58,431 nucleotides of DNA from Polyangium fumosum (GCF_005144585.1 NZ_SSMQ01000078.1:1-58431), one strand, 5' to 3'. Positions 7,464 to 17,816 are shown, counted from the stretch's first letter. A program made the numbers and translations. Notes: a model not told the origin generated them from the letters alone.

Positions 7464-8996
7464 CTACGGCGCGCCAAGCTCGAAGAAATTACGGATCCGA
7501 TTGAAGATATCCCGCTCCGCCTTCACGACCGACGGCCCCGCCTCGTTCACCGTGTCAATCCCCTGCCGCGCAGCCCGCAACTCCTCCGCCCGCTGCGCGA
7601 GCACCCCGGCGAGCTCCCGTGCGAGCTCGGGCCGCTTCTCGATCACCCGCTGAAACGGACCCTTCTCAAGCCGGAAGCACTCCACATCCGTCTCCGCGAC
7701 CACAGTCGCGAGCCGCGGCGACCCCGTCAGCAACGACATCTCCCCAAAAAAGCTCCCGGGCCCCAGCTTCTTCACCGGCAACTCCCGCCCGTTCTCCGTC
7801 ACGCGTACGAGCGCCGTCCCGTCCTCGATCAGATGCACACAATGATGCTCGGCATCCCCCTGGTGCGCGATGATCTCCCCGCGCGTGAACGGCGCATACT
7901 TGAGCTGCTCCGCAAGCTCGGTCCGCTCCGCATCCGAGAGCGCCTGAAACAGCGGCACCATTTCGATCAAATGCTTCCGCCTCGAAAGACGCTTCGCCGT
8001 CTTCTGCGCCGCGCGGCTCGCCTCCTCGGTCACCAGAACCGACGCCGCCGGAATGGCGAGATGCATCCCCGCGCGCTCCAGCGCGAAAAAGATACGCGTC
8101 CGGACATCGGAATCCGTCAACGCATCCATGTCGAGGTCCGTCAACCAGTACCGCAACGCATACCGCCCGTACGACTCGCCGAGGTCGACGAGCACGCAGC
8201 TCGGCGCGGGGTCCTCCGCGACATTCGGCACCTTGGCGTCTTTCACGGCGTCCCGCACCACGTCGATCACGTCCGAGGGCTGGTACCGGAAATCCACATT
8301 GAAATGGATCACGCGGCGCAAATGCGCGGGTTTGCCCTGGCGGCGACCGAACACGGTCACCTGGGATCGCATGAGCACGTTGTTCGGCACGAGCACCGTC
8401 TCCCCGTTGCCTGTCTCGATCACCGTGCATCGCCACCGGATCTCTGCGACGCGCCCGCTCACGTCGTTCACCTTGATGCGGTCGCCGACCTCGATGGAGC
8501 TGTCGAGCTGGAGCGCGAGGCCGCCGGCGACGTTGCCGATGACGTCCTGCAAGGAGAAGCCGAGGATCGCCGTGATCACGGCGCTCGTGGCGATGAGGCC
8601 CGAGAGGTTGATGCCCGCGCGGCTCATGATGCTCACCGCCGTGACGACCGAGAAGATCGCCACCATCACGTCCTCGACGATGCGCGGCGCGCGCAGGCGC
8701 AGGCGCGGGAGAATGACGTGGAAGAGCAGCACGGCCGCCGCGCCCACGAACGCGACGCCGCCGAACACGGCCGCCGGGATCCGGATCTCATCCACGAACG
8801 ACGAGCCCGTCACCACGAGCGCCGCCGCTCCGAGGAGCGCGAGCACGTGCATCGACAAGAAGAAGCCGAGCGGCCGGAGCCGCGGCTCGCTCGACATGTC
8901 GAGCCGGCTCGCGATGAGCGCCATCACGAGCGCCGTGAGGAGCCAGAACGTGTGCGCGAGGAGCGCTTCCTTCCAGAGCGCGTAGAGGAAAGCCAC
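7464..8996 (-). CDS. MscS-type mechanosensitive channel with C-terminal cyclic-nucleotide-binding domain
   Basis: The 510-residue protein has about four N-terminal membrane segments, then the MscS pore-lining and beta-domain signature (GFSLQDVIGNVAGGLALQLD, then the EVGDRIKV and GRVAEIRWR segments) around residues 135-200. A cytoplasmic vestibule continues to about 340. Residues about 355-480 form a cNMP-binding domain with FTRGEIIAHQGD, GPGSFFGEMSLLTG and PRLATVVAETD. Such fusions are known as cyclic-nucleotide-gated MscS homologues. It would be an inner-membrane osmotic or ion channel whose gating is tuned by a nucleotide. The start is GTG at 8996. It is convergent with the arginine deiminase gene and divergent from the ABC ATPase. 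Confidence 0.9.
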   Translation of the reverse strand: MAFLYALWKEALLAHTFWLLTALVMALIASRLDMSSEPRLRPLGFFLSMHVLALLGAAALVVTGSSFVDEIRIPAAVFGGVAFVGAAAVLLFHVILPRLRLRAPRIVEDVMVAIFSVVTAVSIMSRAGINLSGLIATSAVITAILGFSLQDVIGNVAGGLALQLDSSIEVGDRIKVNDVSGRVAEIRWRCTVIETGNGETVLVPNNVLMRSQVTVFGRRQGKPAHLRRVIHFNVDFRYQPSDVIDVVRDAVKDAKVPNVAEDPAPSCVLVDLGESYGRYALRYWLTDLDMDALTDSDVRTRIFFALERAGMHLAIPAASVLVTEEASRAAQKTAKRLSRRKHLIEMVPLFQALSDAERTELAEQLKYAPFTRGEIIAHQGDAEHHCVHLIEDGTALVRVTENGRELPVKKLGPGSFFGEMSLLTGSPRLATVVAETDVECFRLEKGPFQRVIEKRPELARELAGVLAQRAEELRAARQGIDTVNEAGPSVVKAERDIFNRIRNFFELGAP

Positions 8997-9040
8997 GGGC
9001 GCACCCTACCAGCTCGCCGCTAAGCTCGCTGCTGCGCTCG

Positions 9041-9748
9041 ATGTCGCTCCTCGCCTCCTCCCTCACCGTGCGCCTCTCGGGCCGCACGCTCCTGCACCGT
9101 GCTTCCCTCGAAGCGCGCCCCGGCGAGGTCGTCGCCGTCTTCGGTCCGAGCGGCGCCGGCAAGACCACGTTGTTCCGCGTGCTCGTCGGCGAGCTCGTGC
9201 CGCTCGAAGGAAAGGTCGTCCTCGCCGGCGAAGACGTCACGCGCTTGCCGCTGTACGAGCGTGCGCGCCGCGGCCTCGGCTACGTCCCGCAGACGCCGAG
9301 CGTCCTTCCCGATCTCTCGGTGCGCGACAACCTCGCCGTCTTCGATGGCCTCACCCGCCGCGCGCGCCCGTCCGATGCGCAGGGCGCGCTCGGGATCGCG
9401 CGCGAGCTCGGGCTCGATGGCCTGCTCGACATGCAGGCCGCTCGTCTCTCCGGCGGCGAGCGGCGGCGCCTCGAGATCACACGAGCGCTCACGGCCGCGC
9501 CCCGCGTCCTCGTTTGTGACGAGCCCTTCGCGGCCGTCGATCCGCTCGGCGCGACGCGGGTCGCCGAGCGTCTACGTGCCCTCGCCGACACGGGCGCCGC
9601 GGTCCTCGTCTCCGATCATCACGTCGACGCGGCGCTCTCCCTTTGCGACCGCGCCGTCCTCCTCCTCGACGGAGAGATCGCGCTCGAAGCTTCCCCCGAG
9701 GGGTTTCGTGCTCATCCGCTCGTGCAGTCTCGTTATGTCGCGACTTGA
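9041..9748 (+). CDS. lptB: ABC transporter ATP-binding protein, LptB-like
   Basis: This 235-residue ATPase has Walker A GPSGAGKTT (about 36-44), the Q-loop in VPQTPSVLPDLSV, signature LSGGERRRLEI, Walker B VLVCDEPFAAVDP and the switch histidine in VSDHHV. The overall pattern matches LptB, the cytoplasmic ATPase of the lipopolysaccharide export complex LptBFG. Its position upstream of hpf-ptsN-hprK-rapZ-ptsH-ptsI mirrors the lptB-rpoN-hpf-ptsN order of many proteobacteria, which supports the LptB call; rpoN is missing. The sequence is somewhat divergent from typical LptB, so a different ABC ATPase remains possible. A 275-bp spacer separates it from hpf. Confidence 0.75.
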   Translation: MSLLASSLTVRLSGRTLLHRASLEARPGEVVAVFGPSGAGKTTLFRVLVGELVPLEGKVVLAGEDVTRLPLYERARRGLGYVPQTPSVLPDLSVRDNLAVFDGLTRRARPSDAQGALGIARELGLDGLLDMQAARLSGGERRRLEITRALTAAPRVLVCDEPFAAVDPLGATRVAERLRALADTGAAVLVSDHHVDAALSLCDRAVLLLDGEIALEASPEGFRAHPLVQSRYVAT

Positions 9749-10023
9749 CGACGGAAGCGTGCGTCAAGGGATTGTCCGGGCGGCATCGCGGGTTGCATCG
9801 AAGACATGCAGCGTCTCGGCAGCTCGATGAAAACGAGGCGTGGCCCGGCAAACGTAGCGGTCATGCAAGCTTCCACCGGATCGAGGTCCGGCATCGTTGC
9901 GACGCCCGAGGCGCATCTTATCGACGCGCGTTTGCTCGGCCTGCGGTGTTACCATGGCCGATGGCGGTTGTGACGAGCGCACCTCTGGTGCTTTGCCCCG
10001 GAAGGAAAGGAAGGAAGCCTTCG

Positions 10024-10383
10024 ATGAACATCGCAATCACGTTCCGACACATGGTGGGCACGGACGCGGTGAAGCAGCACGCGCATGACAAGATCGCCAA
10101 GTTGCAAAGGTTCCTTCGTCAAGCCATGACCGCGCAGGTCACGTTGTCCGTCGAGGGCCTCGATCACATCGCCGATGTGCGGATCTCCTCGGGCAGCCAG
10201 CAATTCCACGCGACGGTCCGCAGCCAGGACATGTACGCCTCGATCGACAAGGTCATCGACAAGCTGGACCGCCAGATCGAAGCGGACAAGACGGCGAACA
10301 TGGCGAGGAAGCGCGGCGGGACGAGCGCGGCCGAGTTCGCCGCCGAGGTCACCGAGGCCGCCGAAGGTCGCGCTCGCGACTGA
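10024..10383 (+). CDS. hpf: ribosome hibernation-promoting factor, short form
   Basis: The 119-residue product matches HPF/RaiA (beta-alpha-beta-beta-beta-alpha fold): MNIAITFRHM at the start, DKIAKLQRFL, the strand DHIADVRISS and the C-terminal helix YASIDKVIDKLDRQIEADK. HPF binds the 30S subunit in stationary phase and promotes inactive 70S or 100S particles. The length is that of the short form, without the extra dimerisation domain of long HPF, but with a short Ala/Glu-rich tail. GGAAGGAAAGGAAGG-type purines 6-20 nt upstream provide a strong ribosome-binding region for ATG 10024. It heads the PTS-Ntr cluster with a 196-bp gap to ptsN. Confidence 0.9.
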   Translation: MNIAITFRHMVGTDAVKQHAHDKIAKLQRFLRQAMTAQVTLSVEGLDHIADVRISSGSQQFHATVRSQDMYASIDKVIDKLDRQIEADKTANMARKRGGTSAAEFAAEVTEAAEGRARD

Positions 10384-10579
10384 CGGCGAATTCCACGCTC
10401 TACGCCCTCGCCAGGCGAGCCTTTCCGTAGTAGGGCTCGGCCGTGCTTCTGCCGAGGCACGGGGGGGACAGGCAACGATCGATTCCACGGCGCAGCCGCG
10501 CCGCGCGGACGCCCCTCCGGCGGTCGCGCGGCGCAAAAGGCCGCGCACGCCCCGCTCTCCCAACCCCCCCGGCACGATC

Positions 10580-11059
10580 ATGGGTGTTCTCGAGATCCTG
10601 AGCGCGGACCACGTCTCGGTGGCGAACGAGGCCGAGGGTGTCGTCCGCTCCAAGCCCGAGGCGCTGCGCCGCATCGCCGAGCTGCTCGCCCGCAACCTGA
10701 TCCCCGCCACGCCGATCGCGGAGATCGAGCGCGTGCTCGTCGAGCGCGAGAAGCTCCAGTCGACCGGCGTGGGCGGCGGCGTGGCCATCCCCCATGGCGG
10801 GCTCGAAGGCCTCGATCGGCACGTGGGCGCGGTCCTGCTCTGCCCGCATCCGATCGACTTCGACGCGATCGACCGCGCGCCCGTGAGCATCCTCTTCGCC
10901 GTCGTCGGTCCGAAGCGCGCCGCAGGCGAGCACCTGAAGACCTTGGCGCGTGTCTCGCGCCTGCTCCGCGACGACGAGTTCCGCAAGCGCCTGCTGCTCG
11001 CGCCGAGCGGCGCCGACGCCTTCACGATCATCGCCGCCGAGGAGGGCCGGGGCCCGTGA
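10580..11059 (+). CDS. ptsN: PTS IIA-like nitrogen-regulatory protein (EIIA-Ntr)
   Basis: The 159-residue protein matches EIIA-Ntr. The phosphoacceptor is His72 in VGGGVAIPHGG, and PVSILFAVVGP and HLKTLARVSRLLRD are typical helices and strands of the fold. In the nitrogen PTS, phosphate flows from PEP through EI and HPr to this protein, which then regulates partner enzymes and transporters instead of moving a sugar. Its stop overlaps the GTG of hprK by 4 nt (GTGA). ATG 10580 was chosen because the family N-terminus starts here; upstream codons in the same frame are Arg/Pro-rich and unlike the family. Confidence 0.92.
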   Translation: MGVLEILSADHVSVANEAEGVVRSKPEALRRIAELLARNLIPATPIAEIERVLVEREKLQSTGVGGGVAIPHGGLEGLDRHVGAVLLCPHPIDFDAIDRAPVSILFAVVGPKRAAGEHLKTLARVSRLLRDDEFRKRLLLAPSGADAFTIIAAEEGRGP

Positions 11060-12075
11060 CCGACGAGGTCCCGCGAAGCGTGCCCGTCCCGCGCCCATCG
11101 ATGAGCGTGCGCGCGCTCCTCGCCGATCCCGGGCTCGGCGTGAAGCTCGATCTCATCGCGGGCGAGGCGGGCCTCGATCGGATCATCGAGTCGACGCGCA
11201 TCCAGAAGTCGGGCCTCGCGCTCGTGGGGCACTTCCACGGCATCACGTCGTCGCGCATCCAGATCTTCGGCCAGACCGAGCTCTCGTTCCTGCACACGCT
11301 CGATGTCGAGGACCGCGCGAAGAAGCTTCGTGATCTCTTCGCGCGCGACCTGTGTTGCGTCATCATCACGCGGGACGCGCGCGCCGAAGGCGAGTCGTCC
11401 GCGGAGGCCGGCTTCCCCGCGGTGCCGGAGCTCGTGGCCGCGGCCGAGGCGTCCGGGACGCCGCTGCTCCGCTCGGCGGATCGATCGAGCGTGACCATCA
11501 CGGCGCTGCACGCGCTGCTCGACGACAGGCTCGCGCCGCGCGTGCGCATGCACGGCGTGCTCGTCGACGTCTTCGGCGTGGGCGTGCTCCTCACGGGTCC
11601 GAGCGCGATCGGCAAGAGCGAGTGCGCGCTCGACCTCGTGATGCGGGGACATCGCCTCATCGCCGACGACGTCGTCGAGTGCGACTTCCGCCCGCCGGGC
11701 ATGGTCTTCGGCATGGCCGCGCACCTGCTCCGCCACCACCTGGAGGTGCGCGGGCTCGGCATCCTCAACGTGAAGGATCTCTTCGGCGTGACGGCGATCC
11801 GCGAGCGCAAGCGCATCGACGTGCTGATCAAGCTCGTCGAGTGGTCGAAGGACGTCGAGTACGATCGGCTCGGCCTCGAAGACCGGTACCACACGATCCT
11901 CGGCGTGAAGGTGCGCGAGCTCGTGATCCCGGTGCGGCCGGGGCGCGACATGTCGACGATCCTCGAGGTCGCGGCGCGGAACGAGTTGCTCAAGAACGCA
12001 GGGCACCACGCCGCGCGCGAGTTCTTCGGCAACCTCGAAGGCGCGTTGCTGAGCGGAAAGGGGCGAGATCGATGA
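11056..12075 (+). CDS. hprK: HPr kinase/phosphorylase
   Basis: The 339-residue protein has an N-terminal HprK domain (about 18-150) and a C-terminal kinase domain with Walker A GPSAIGKSE at 181-189, the HRLIADD segment and the family signature VRGLGILNVKDLFG near 232-245. It phosphorylates or dephosphorylates HPr on the regulatory serine according to ATP and metabolite levels; the serine is present in the HPr encoded two genes downstream. Start GTG 11056 overlaps the ptsN stop by 4 nt and the stop overlaps the rapZ ATG by 4 nt, so translation is probably coupled. An in-frame ATG at 11101 could start a 15-residue shorter form. Confidence 0.93.
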   Translation: MTDEVPRSVPVPRPSMSVRALLADPGLGVKLDLIAGEAGLDRIIESTRIQKSGLALVGHFHGITSSRIQIFGQTELSFLHTLDVEDRAKKLRDLFARDLCCVIITRDARAEGESSAEAGFPAVPELVAAAEASGTPLLRSADRSSVTITALHALLDDRLAPRVRMHGVLVDVFGVGVLLTGPSAIGKSECALDLVMRGHRLIADDVVECDFRPPGMVFGMAAHLLRHHLEVRGLGILNVKDLFGVTAIRERKRIDVLIKLVEWSKDVEYDRLGLEDRYHTILGVKVRELVIPVRPGRDMSTILEVAARNELLKNAGHHAAREFFGNLEGALLSGKGRDR

Positions 12076-13073
12076 GCGACAAGAGCCGCGTCGTCGTGGT
12101 CACCGGGCTCTCGGGGGCCGGCAAGTCCACCGCGATCAACGCCCTGGAAGACCTCGGCTACTTCTGCGTCGACAACCTCCCGACGTCCCTCGTGCCCGCC
12201 ACGATCGAGGTCTGCGAGGCCGGCGGCATCCGTCGCATCGGCCTCGGCATCGACGTGCGCGCCTTCGCCTTCCTCGACGGCGCCGCGCCCACGCTCTCGC
12301 GCATCGCCGAGGGGCGCGACATGGCCATCCTCTTCCTCGACGCGACCGACGAGGCGCTGCTCCGCCGCTTCAACGAGACCCGAAGGCCCCACCCGCTCTC
12401 GGCCGCCGCCTCGCGCGCGTCCGGCAGCTCCGGCGGCCTCGCCGTGCTCGACGGCGTGCACCTCGAGCGCGAGCGCCTCGCCCCGCTGCGCGCGCTCGCC
12501 ACGATCGACCTCGACACGACGCGCCTCAGCGTGCACGAGCTGCGGCGCCAGATCATCGCGCACCTCGGGCCGGGCAAGGCCGAGGCGCCGCGCATGAGGA
12601 CGAGGTTCGTCTCGTTCGGCTTCAAGTTCGGCGTCCCGGTCGACGCGGATCTGATCTTCGACGTGCGGTTCCTCGACAACCCGCATTTCGTCCCGGAGCT
12701 ACGGCGGCTGCCCGGGAGCCACCCCGCGGTGCGCGATTTCGTCTTGCAGAGCCCCGAGGCGTCCGAGCTGCTCGAAAAGATCGGCTCGCTCCTCGAATTC
12801 TCGCTCCCGCGGTACGAGCGGGAAGGGAAGAGCTACCTGACCATCGGCATCGGCTGCACCGGTGGGCGCCATCGATCGGTGGCGCTCGCCGAGGTTTTGG
12901 CTGACAATCTACGAAGGAAGGTGGAGCTACCCATCTCGGTCGTGCATCGTGACGTCGGCAGAGCGGAGCACACCGCGCCGCTCGAGCCCGATCCACAATT
13001 GCTCGAGCGGAGCGCGACCGAAGGGGCGGAGGGGGCGCCGCGCTCCCCCGACGGCGGAGGGAGCAAGACGTGA
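12072..13073 (+). CDS. rapZ: RNase adapter / nucleotide-binding protein RapZ
   Basis: The 333-residue protein has the RapZ (YvcJ) layout: Walker A GLSGAGKS at 12-19, the DNLP segment at about 34-37, and the C-terminal domain with FVSFGFKFG and GIGCTGGRHRSV, whose conserved residues bind RNA or GlcN6P in enterobacterial RapZ. The family binds nucleotides and, in E. coli, delivers small RNAs to RNase E. A target in myxobacteria is not known. The last 40 residues or so are an acidic/Gly-rich tail beyond the usual family end. It overlaps hprK and ptsH by 4 nt each. Confidence 0.93.
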   Translation: MSDKSRVVVVTGLSGAGKSTAINALEDLGYFCVDNLPTSLVPATIEVCEAGGIRRIGLGIDVRAFAFLDGAAPTLSRIAEGRDMAILFLDATDEALLRRFNETRRPHPLSAAASRASGSSGGLAVLDGVHLERERLAPLRALATIDLDTTRLSVHELRRQIIAHLGPGKAEAPRMRTRFVSFGFKFGVPVDADLIFDVRFLDNPHFVPELRRLPGSHPAVRDFVLQSPEASELLEKIGSLLEFSLPRYEREGKSYLTIGIGCTGGRHRSVALAEVLADNLRRKVELPISVVHRDVGRAEHTAPLEPDPQLLERSATEGAEGAPRSPDGGGSKT

Positions 13074-13350
13074 GCAACGCGAGCGCGACGGGGCGGTTCA
13101 CGATCGTCAACGCGCGCGGCTTGCACGCGCGGGCGGCCACGAAGCTCGTGCAGCTCGCCGGCAAGTACCCGTGCGAGGTCACGATCGCAGGGCCCGACGG
13201 GCAGGAAGCGAACGCGAAGAGCGTGATGGGCGTGCTCCTGCTCTGCGGCGGCGTCGGTACCGTGATCGAAGTGAAGGCGCGCGGCGAGGGCTCGGCACAG
13301 GCTGTTGCGGCGATCGGCACGCTCATCGCCGATCGCTTCGGAGAGCCTGA

Positions 13351-13354
<4 letters not shown>
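13070..13354 (+). CDS. ptsH: phosphocarrier protein HPr
   Basis: This 94-residue HPr has both phosphorylation sites: the catalytic histidine His19 in ARGLHARAATKLV, phosphorylated by EI, and the regulatory serine Ser51 in AKSVMGVLLL, the HprK target. The presence of Ser51 next to an intact hprK argues that serine phosphorylation is functional. Start GTG 13070 overlaps the rapZ stop, and its own stop overlaps the ptsI ATG, both by 4 nt. With no sugar-specific EIIBC in view it most likely serves the nitrogen PTS. Confidence 0.93.
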
Positions 13355-15126
<1,772 letters not shown>

Positions 15127-15165
15127 AGGCATCCTCTCCTCTGGTCCGAAAAACCCGAGGAGCTC

Positions 15166-16215
15166 ATGACCGCCATCACCTCGATCAAGATCCAGACGTC
15201 TCGCCTTCGCACGCACGTGCTCGTCAGCGGGCCTCAAGACGGCGTGCCCGTCCTGTTCATCCACGGCAACTGCTCCTCCGCTCGTTTCTTCGAGCAGACG
15301 ATGGCCGCGCTCCCTGCGGGCTTCCGCGCCCTCGCGGCGGATCTCCGCGGCTACGGCGACTCGGAGCCCGCGCCCATCGACGCGACCCGCGGCCTGCGTG
15401 ATTTCTCGGACGACCTCGCGGCGCTGCTCCGGAGCGCCGAGCTCGGCCTGAAGGGCCCGGTGCACGTCGTGGGCTGGTCGGTCGGCGGCGGCGTCGCGAT
15501 GCAGCTCGCGATCGATCACCCCGATCTCGTCGGAAAGATCGTCCTCGAAGCGCCGATGGCGCCGTACGGATTCGGCGGGACGAAGGGTACGAGCGGCGAG
15601 CCGTGTTTCGCGGACTTCGCGGGCTCGGGCGGCGGCACGGCGAACCCCGACTTCGCGCGGCGGTTGAAGGAGCGCGACGCGTCCGAGGAGAGCGCGACCT
15701 CGCCGCGCAAGGTCATGAACGAGTTCTACTTCAAGCCGCCGTTCCGCGTGGAGAAGGAGCGCGAGGAGCTCTTCCTCGCGGAGGTCCTGAAGATGGTCGT
15801 CGACGACGCGCACTATCCCGGCGACACGACCACGTCCTCGAACTGGCCCGGCGTCGCGCCCGGCACGCTCGGCGTGAACAACGCGCTCGCGCCGAAGTAC
15901 GTGAACCTTTCGGGGTTCGCGAAGATCTCGCCGAAGCACGATGTGTTGTGGATCCGCGGCGACGGGGATCAGATCGTCAGCGACACGTCGCTCTTCGACT
16001 TCGGGTTCCTCGGCAAGCTCGGCGCGATCCCGGGTTGGCCCGGCGACGACGTCTATCCGGCGCAGCCCATGGTCGCGCAGACGCGCGCCGTGCTCGACGC
16101 CTACAAGACGAACGGCGGCAGCTACCGGGAAGAGGTCCTGCCGAACGTCGGACATTCGCCGCACATCGAGGCGCACGACACGTTCGTCGCCGAGATCGTG
16201 CGCTTCTTCGGCTGA
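15166..16215 (+). CDS. alpha/beta-fold hydrolase
   Basis: The 349-residue protein has the alpha/beta-hydrolase features: oxyanion region FIHGNCSS (about 32-38), RGYGDSEP, nucleophile Ser105 in VGWSVGGG, and a C-terminal GHSPHIEAHDTFV with the likely catalytic His. An insertion of about 130 residues between the core halves probably forms a lid domain. No signal peptide is seen, so it is probably cytoplasmic. The substrate is unknown. ATG 15166 has GAGGAG a few bases upstream. It follows ptsI by 39 bp on the same strand, so it may be cotranscribed, but it has no known link to the PTS. Confidence 0.85.
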   Translation: MTAITSIKIQTSRLRTHVLVSGPQDGVPVLFIHGNCSSARFFEQTMAALPAGFRALAADLRGYGDSEPAPIDATRGLRDFSDDLAALLRSAELGLKGPVHVVGWSVGGGVAMQLAIDHPDLVGKIVLEAPMAPYGFGGTKGTSGEPCFADFAGSGGGTANPDFARRLKERDASEESATSPRKVMNEFYFKPPFRVEKEREELFLAEVLKMVVDDAHYPGDTTTSSNWPGVAPGTLGVNNALAPKYVNLSGFAKISPKHDVLWIRGDGDQIVSDTSLFDFGFLGKLGAIPGWPGDDVYPAQPMVAQTRAVLDAYKTNGGSYREEVLPNVGHSPHIEAHDTFVAEIVRFFG

Positions 16216-16288
16216 CCGGCGGGCCCGAGGGGGGGGAGGGCTCTCTCGGCGTCTCCGGATCGTCTGTTAAAAAATGAGGTTAGGGCCT

Positions 16289-16338
16289 GAAAAACCCGGC
16301 GACGGACCAACCTCGCGCAAACCGTGCTTGGGTTTTTC
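16289..16338. terminator. inverted repeat between hydrolase and first XRE gene
   Basis: GAAAAACCC (16289-16297) and GGGTTTTTC (16330-16338) form a perfect 9-bp inverted repeat around a 32-nt centre. With T5 at the 3' arm it could serve as a terminator after the hydrolase. Because it also lies about 55 bp upstream of an XRE-type regulator gene, an operator role is equally possible. Confidence 0.35.
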
Positions 16339-16391
16339 GATCGCACGTGCACGTGGCCCCGCAGAACGTGTTAGGTTTGTCGCGGGTCAGG

Positions 16392-16841
16392 ATGAAGCGC
16401 ACGTCGAGGGAAACGCAGGCGCAGGGATCGAAGACGCGGGCGGCGGCTCGCGAGCGCGCGGACAACACGAGCGGGCTGCCGGAGCCTTACGCGGGCAAGC
16501 TCGGCGCGCGGATGCGTGATCTCCGGCTCGAGCGAGGTCTGTCGCTCGCGAGCTTGCGCGAGGCGGGTGGCCTGACGCCGAGCCAGATGTCGAGCGCGGA
16601 GCGCGGGCGCGTGCGGGTCACGATGGGCACGGTCGTCGCGGTGGCGCGAGCGCTCGACGTGCCGCCGTTCGTGCTCTTGGCGTTTCCCGACGAGGATCCG
16701 CTCTCGGCCGTGCTGGAGGAGATCCGGCAGGCGTACGGCGGCGATATGCGGCGCGTGAGCGCGGTGATCGAGGAGCGCACGAGCGGCCTTCTCGGCAAGA
16801 AGCGCGGGCGCGGCGCGACGAAGCGCTCGCTCCACGAGTAG
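16392..16841 (+). CDS. XRE-family transcriptional regulator (first of three tandem paralogues)
   Basis: The 149-residue protein carries an HTH_3-type domain at about residues 38-95: KLGARMRDLRLERGLSLASL, then GLTPSQMSSAERGR and TMGTVVAVARALDVPPFVLL. The C-terminal part (PDEDPLSAVLEEIRQAYGGD, then a regulatory helix) is shared with the next two genes downstream, showing tandem duplication. The basic N-terminal 30 residues and C-terminal GKKRGRGATKR are probably disordered. It would bind DNA as a dimer; targets are unknown, autoregulation of this gene group is plausible. ATG 16392 is used; a GTG 45 bp upstream is possible. Confidence 0.82.
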   Translation: MKRTSRETQAQGSKTRAAARERADNTSGLPEPYAGKLGARMRDLRLERGLSLASLREAGGLTPSQMSSAERGRVRVTMGTVVAVARALDVPPFVLLAFPDEDPLSAVLEEIRQAYGGDMRRVSAVIEERTSGLLGKKRGRGATKRSLHE

Positions 16842-17113
16842 AGCGAAAAGTCAAGACAATCATGTCGGGGCCGTACCGAGGCCTCCCTGTCGGCGGTGGG
16901 GTGGTGTCGCGTGTGACCGGTCCGCGTGAGGGCGGCTTGCCCTGACAACCGTCCGGGTGCGCCGGGTGCGCGGGGGGCTCGGCGCGGGTTTGTCCAGGGA
17001 TCCCGCGTGTTTCGGCGCGTCCGCCGGGGCGTCCGGGGTGCGCCCTCGTGTTTGCTGTGTCGAACTCGGATTTCGTCTCCTGAAATGAATGGCCCCCACG
17101 TCGATTTTGGGGC

Positions 17114-17133
17114 GTTCGAAAATGCTTTCGAAC
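17114..17133. promoter_or_regulatory. perfect 20-bp palindrome, operator-like
   Basis: GTTCGAAA (17114-17121) and TTTCGAAC (17126-17133) surround ATGC. This lies about 145 bp upstream of the second XRE gene. Short perfect palindromes of this size are typical binding sites of XRE-family dimers. GTTCG/CGAAC ends recur at 17187-17202 and 17718-17734. Confidence 0.5.
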
Positions 17134-17185
17134 ATTGGGAACGGCCGCCCGGCATGGTAAGTGGTTTGGCCTGGATGAACCCATT

Positions 17186-17203
17186 GGTTCGCTACGGCGA
17201 ACC
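17186..17203. promoter_or_regulatory. perfect 18-bp palindrome, operator-like
   Basis: GGTTCGC (17186-17192) and GCGAACC (17197-17203) surround TACG, about 75 bp upstream of the second XRE gene. It shares the GTTCG...CGAAC ends with the neighbouring palindrome but has a shorter centre. A small RNA hairpin is the alternative reading. Confidence 0.45.
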
Positions 17204-17276
17204 TTCGAAGCCTGCAACGAGCGGTCGATGGTCGATCGCATGCTTGGCAGGAAAAACGGTTTCGAGGTGCAATCCC

Positions 17277-17636
17277 GTGCCTACACGTCGTGTCCCGGAC
17301 CCGCTCGCCGCTCACATCGGTGCTCGAATGCGCGAGCTGCGGCGCGAGAAGGGAATGTCACTCTCTCAATTCGCGAAGGCGAGCGGTCTCTCCAAGGGCC
17401 ACGCCTCGAACCTGGAGAATGGGCTCGCGCTCATGAGCGTCGGCACGGTGTTCGCCGTGGCCCGGGCGCTCGGCGTGCCGCCGTTCCTCTTGTGCATGCG
17501 GGAGGAGGACGAATCCTTCGCCGCGTGCCTCGATAAGATCCTCCGCGAGGAGGGCGGCGACGTGGGCCGCGCGGCCGTGCGGCTGCGCGAGCTCTTCTTC
17601 GGCAGGTCGGCCGGGCCGGGGAGGGGACAAGGGTAG
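17277..17636 (+). CDS. XRE-family transcriptional regulator (second paralogue)
   Basis: The 119-residue product aligns with the third XRE gene from its first residue: PTRRVPDPLAAHIGARMREL against PRRPTPEPVAAKVGARIRDL. That fixes the GTG at 17277 as start, and the preceding TTCGAGGTG is also conserved ahead of the third gene at nearly the same spacing. The HTH covers about residues 14-72 (GMSLSQFAKASGLSKGHASN, then TVFAVARALGVPPFLL). The tail DKILREEGGDVGRAAVRLREL is shared with the paralogues. It is the shortest of the three and lacks a basic tail. Confidence 0.8.
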   Translation: MPTRRVPDPLAAHIGARMRELRREKGMSLSQFAKASGLSKGHASNLENGLALMSVGTVFAVARALGVPPFLLCMREEDESFAACLDKILREEGGDVGRAAVRLRELFFGRSAGPGRGQG

Positions 17637-17717
17637 GGCCGCGAATGCAGGCGCGGGTTGTCGGGACATGCGCGTTCTACGGGGACGTTGTACCGGGCGA
17701 GGACGACATGGTAGAGT

Positions 17718-17734
17718 TCGTCCCACACGAACAC
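17718..17734. promoter_or_regulatory. 17-bp palindrome, operator-like
   Basis: GTTCGT (17718-17723) and ACGAAC (17729-17734) surround CCCAC, about 85 bp upstream of the third XRE gene. It is the third GTTCG/CGAAC inverted repeat in this regulator cluster. Confidence 0.4.
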
Positions 17735-17816
17735 GGCCAAGACGAACCGCCGCGTTTCGTCCGGATCTTCTCCGCGTCTCCGGTACGCCGGGGCGCATGT
17801 TCGAGGTGGAAAAACC

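Larger units (their letters stand above)
16842..17276. other. 435-bp gene-free stretch with two perfect palindromes
   Basis: Between the first and second XRE genes no convincing gene is seen. An open frame continuous with the second XRE gene extends upstream but is not matched by its paralogues. The stretch is less G+C-rich than its surroundings near 17090-17230 and holds two perfect inverted repeats with GTTCG/CGAAC ends, described separately, as expected of a regulator's control region. Confidence 0.55.

Noticed and set aside
9749-10023. Missing rpoN between lptB and hpf, perhaps as a remnant
   Set aside because: The 275-bp spacer contains no sigma-54 motif such as the RpoN box, and no clear sigma-54 (GG-N10-GC) promoter was found in it.
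17100-17210. tRNA gene suggested by GTTCGAA
   Set aside because: GTTCGAA is part of a perfect palindrome; no cloverleaf or acceptor stem could be drawn around it.
16926-17276. An N-terminal extension of the second XRE gene
   Set aside because: Alignment with the third paralogue begins exactly at GTG 17277, and the palindromes lie in the would-be extension.
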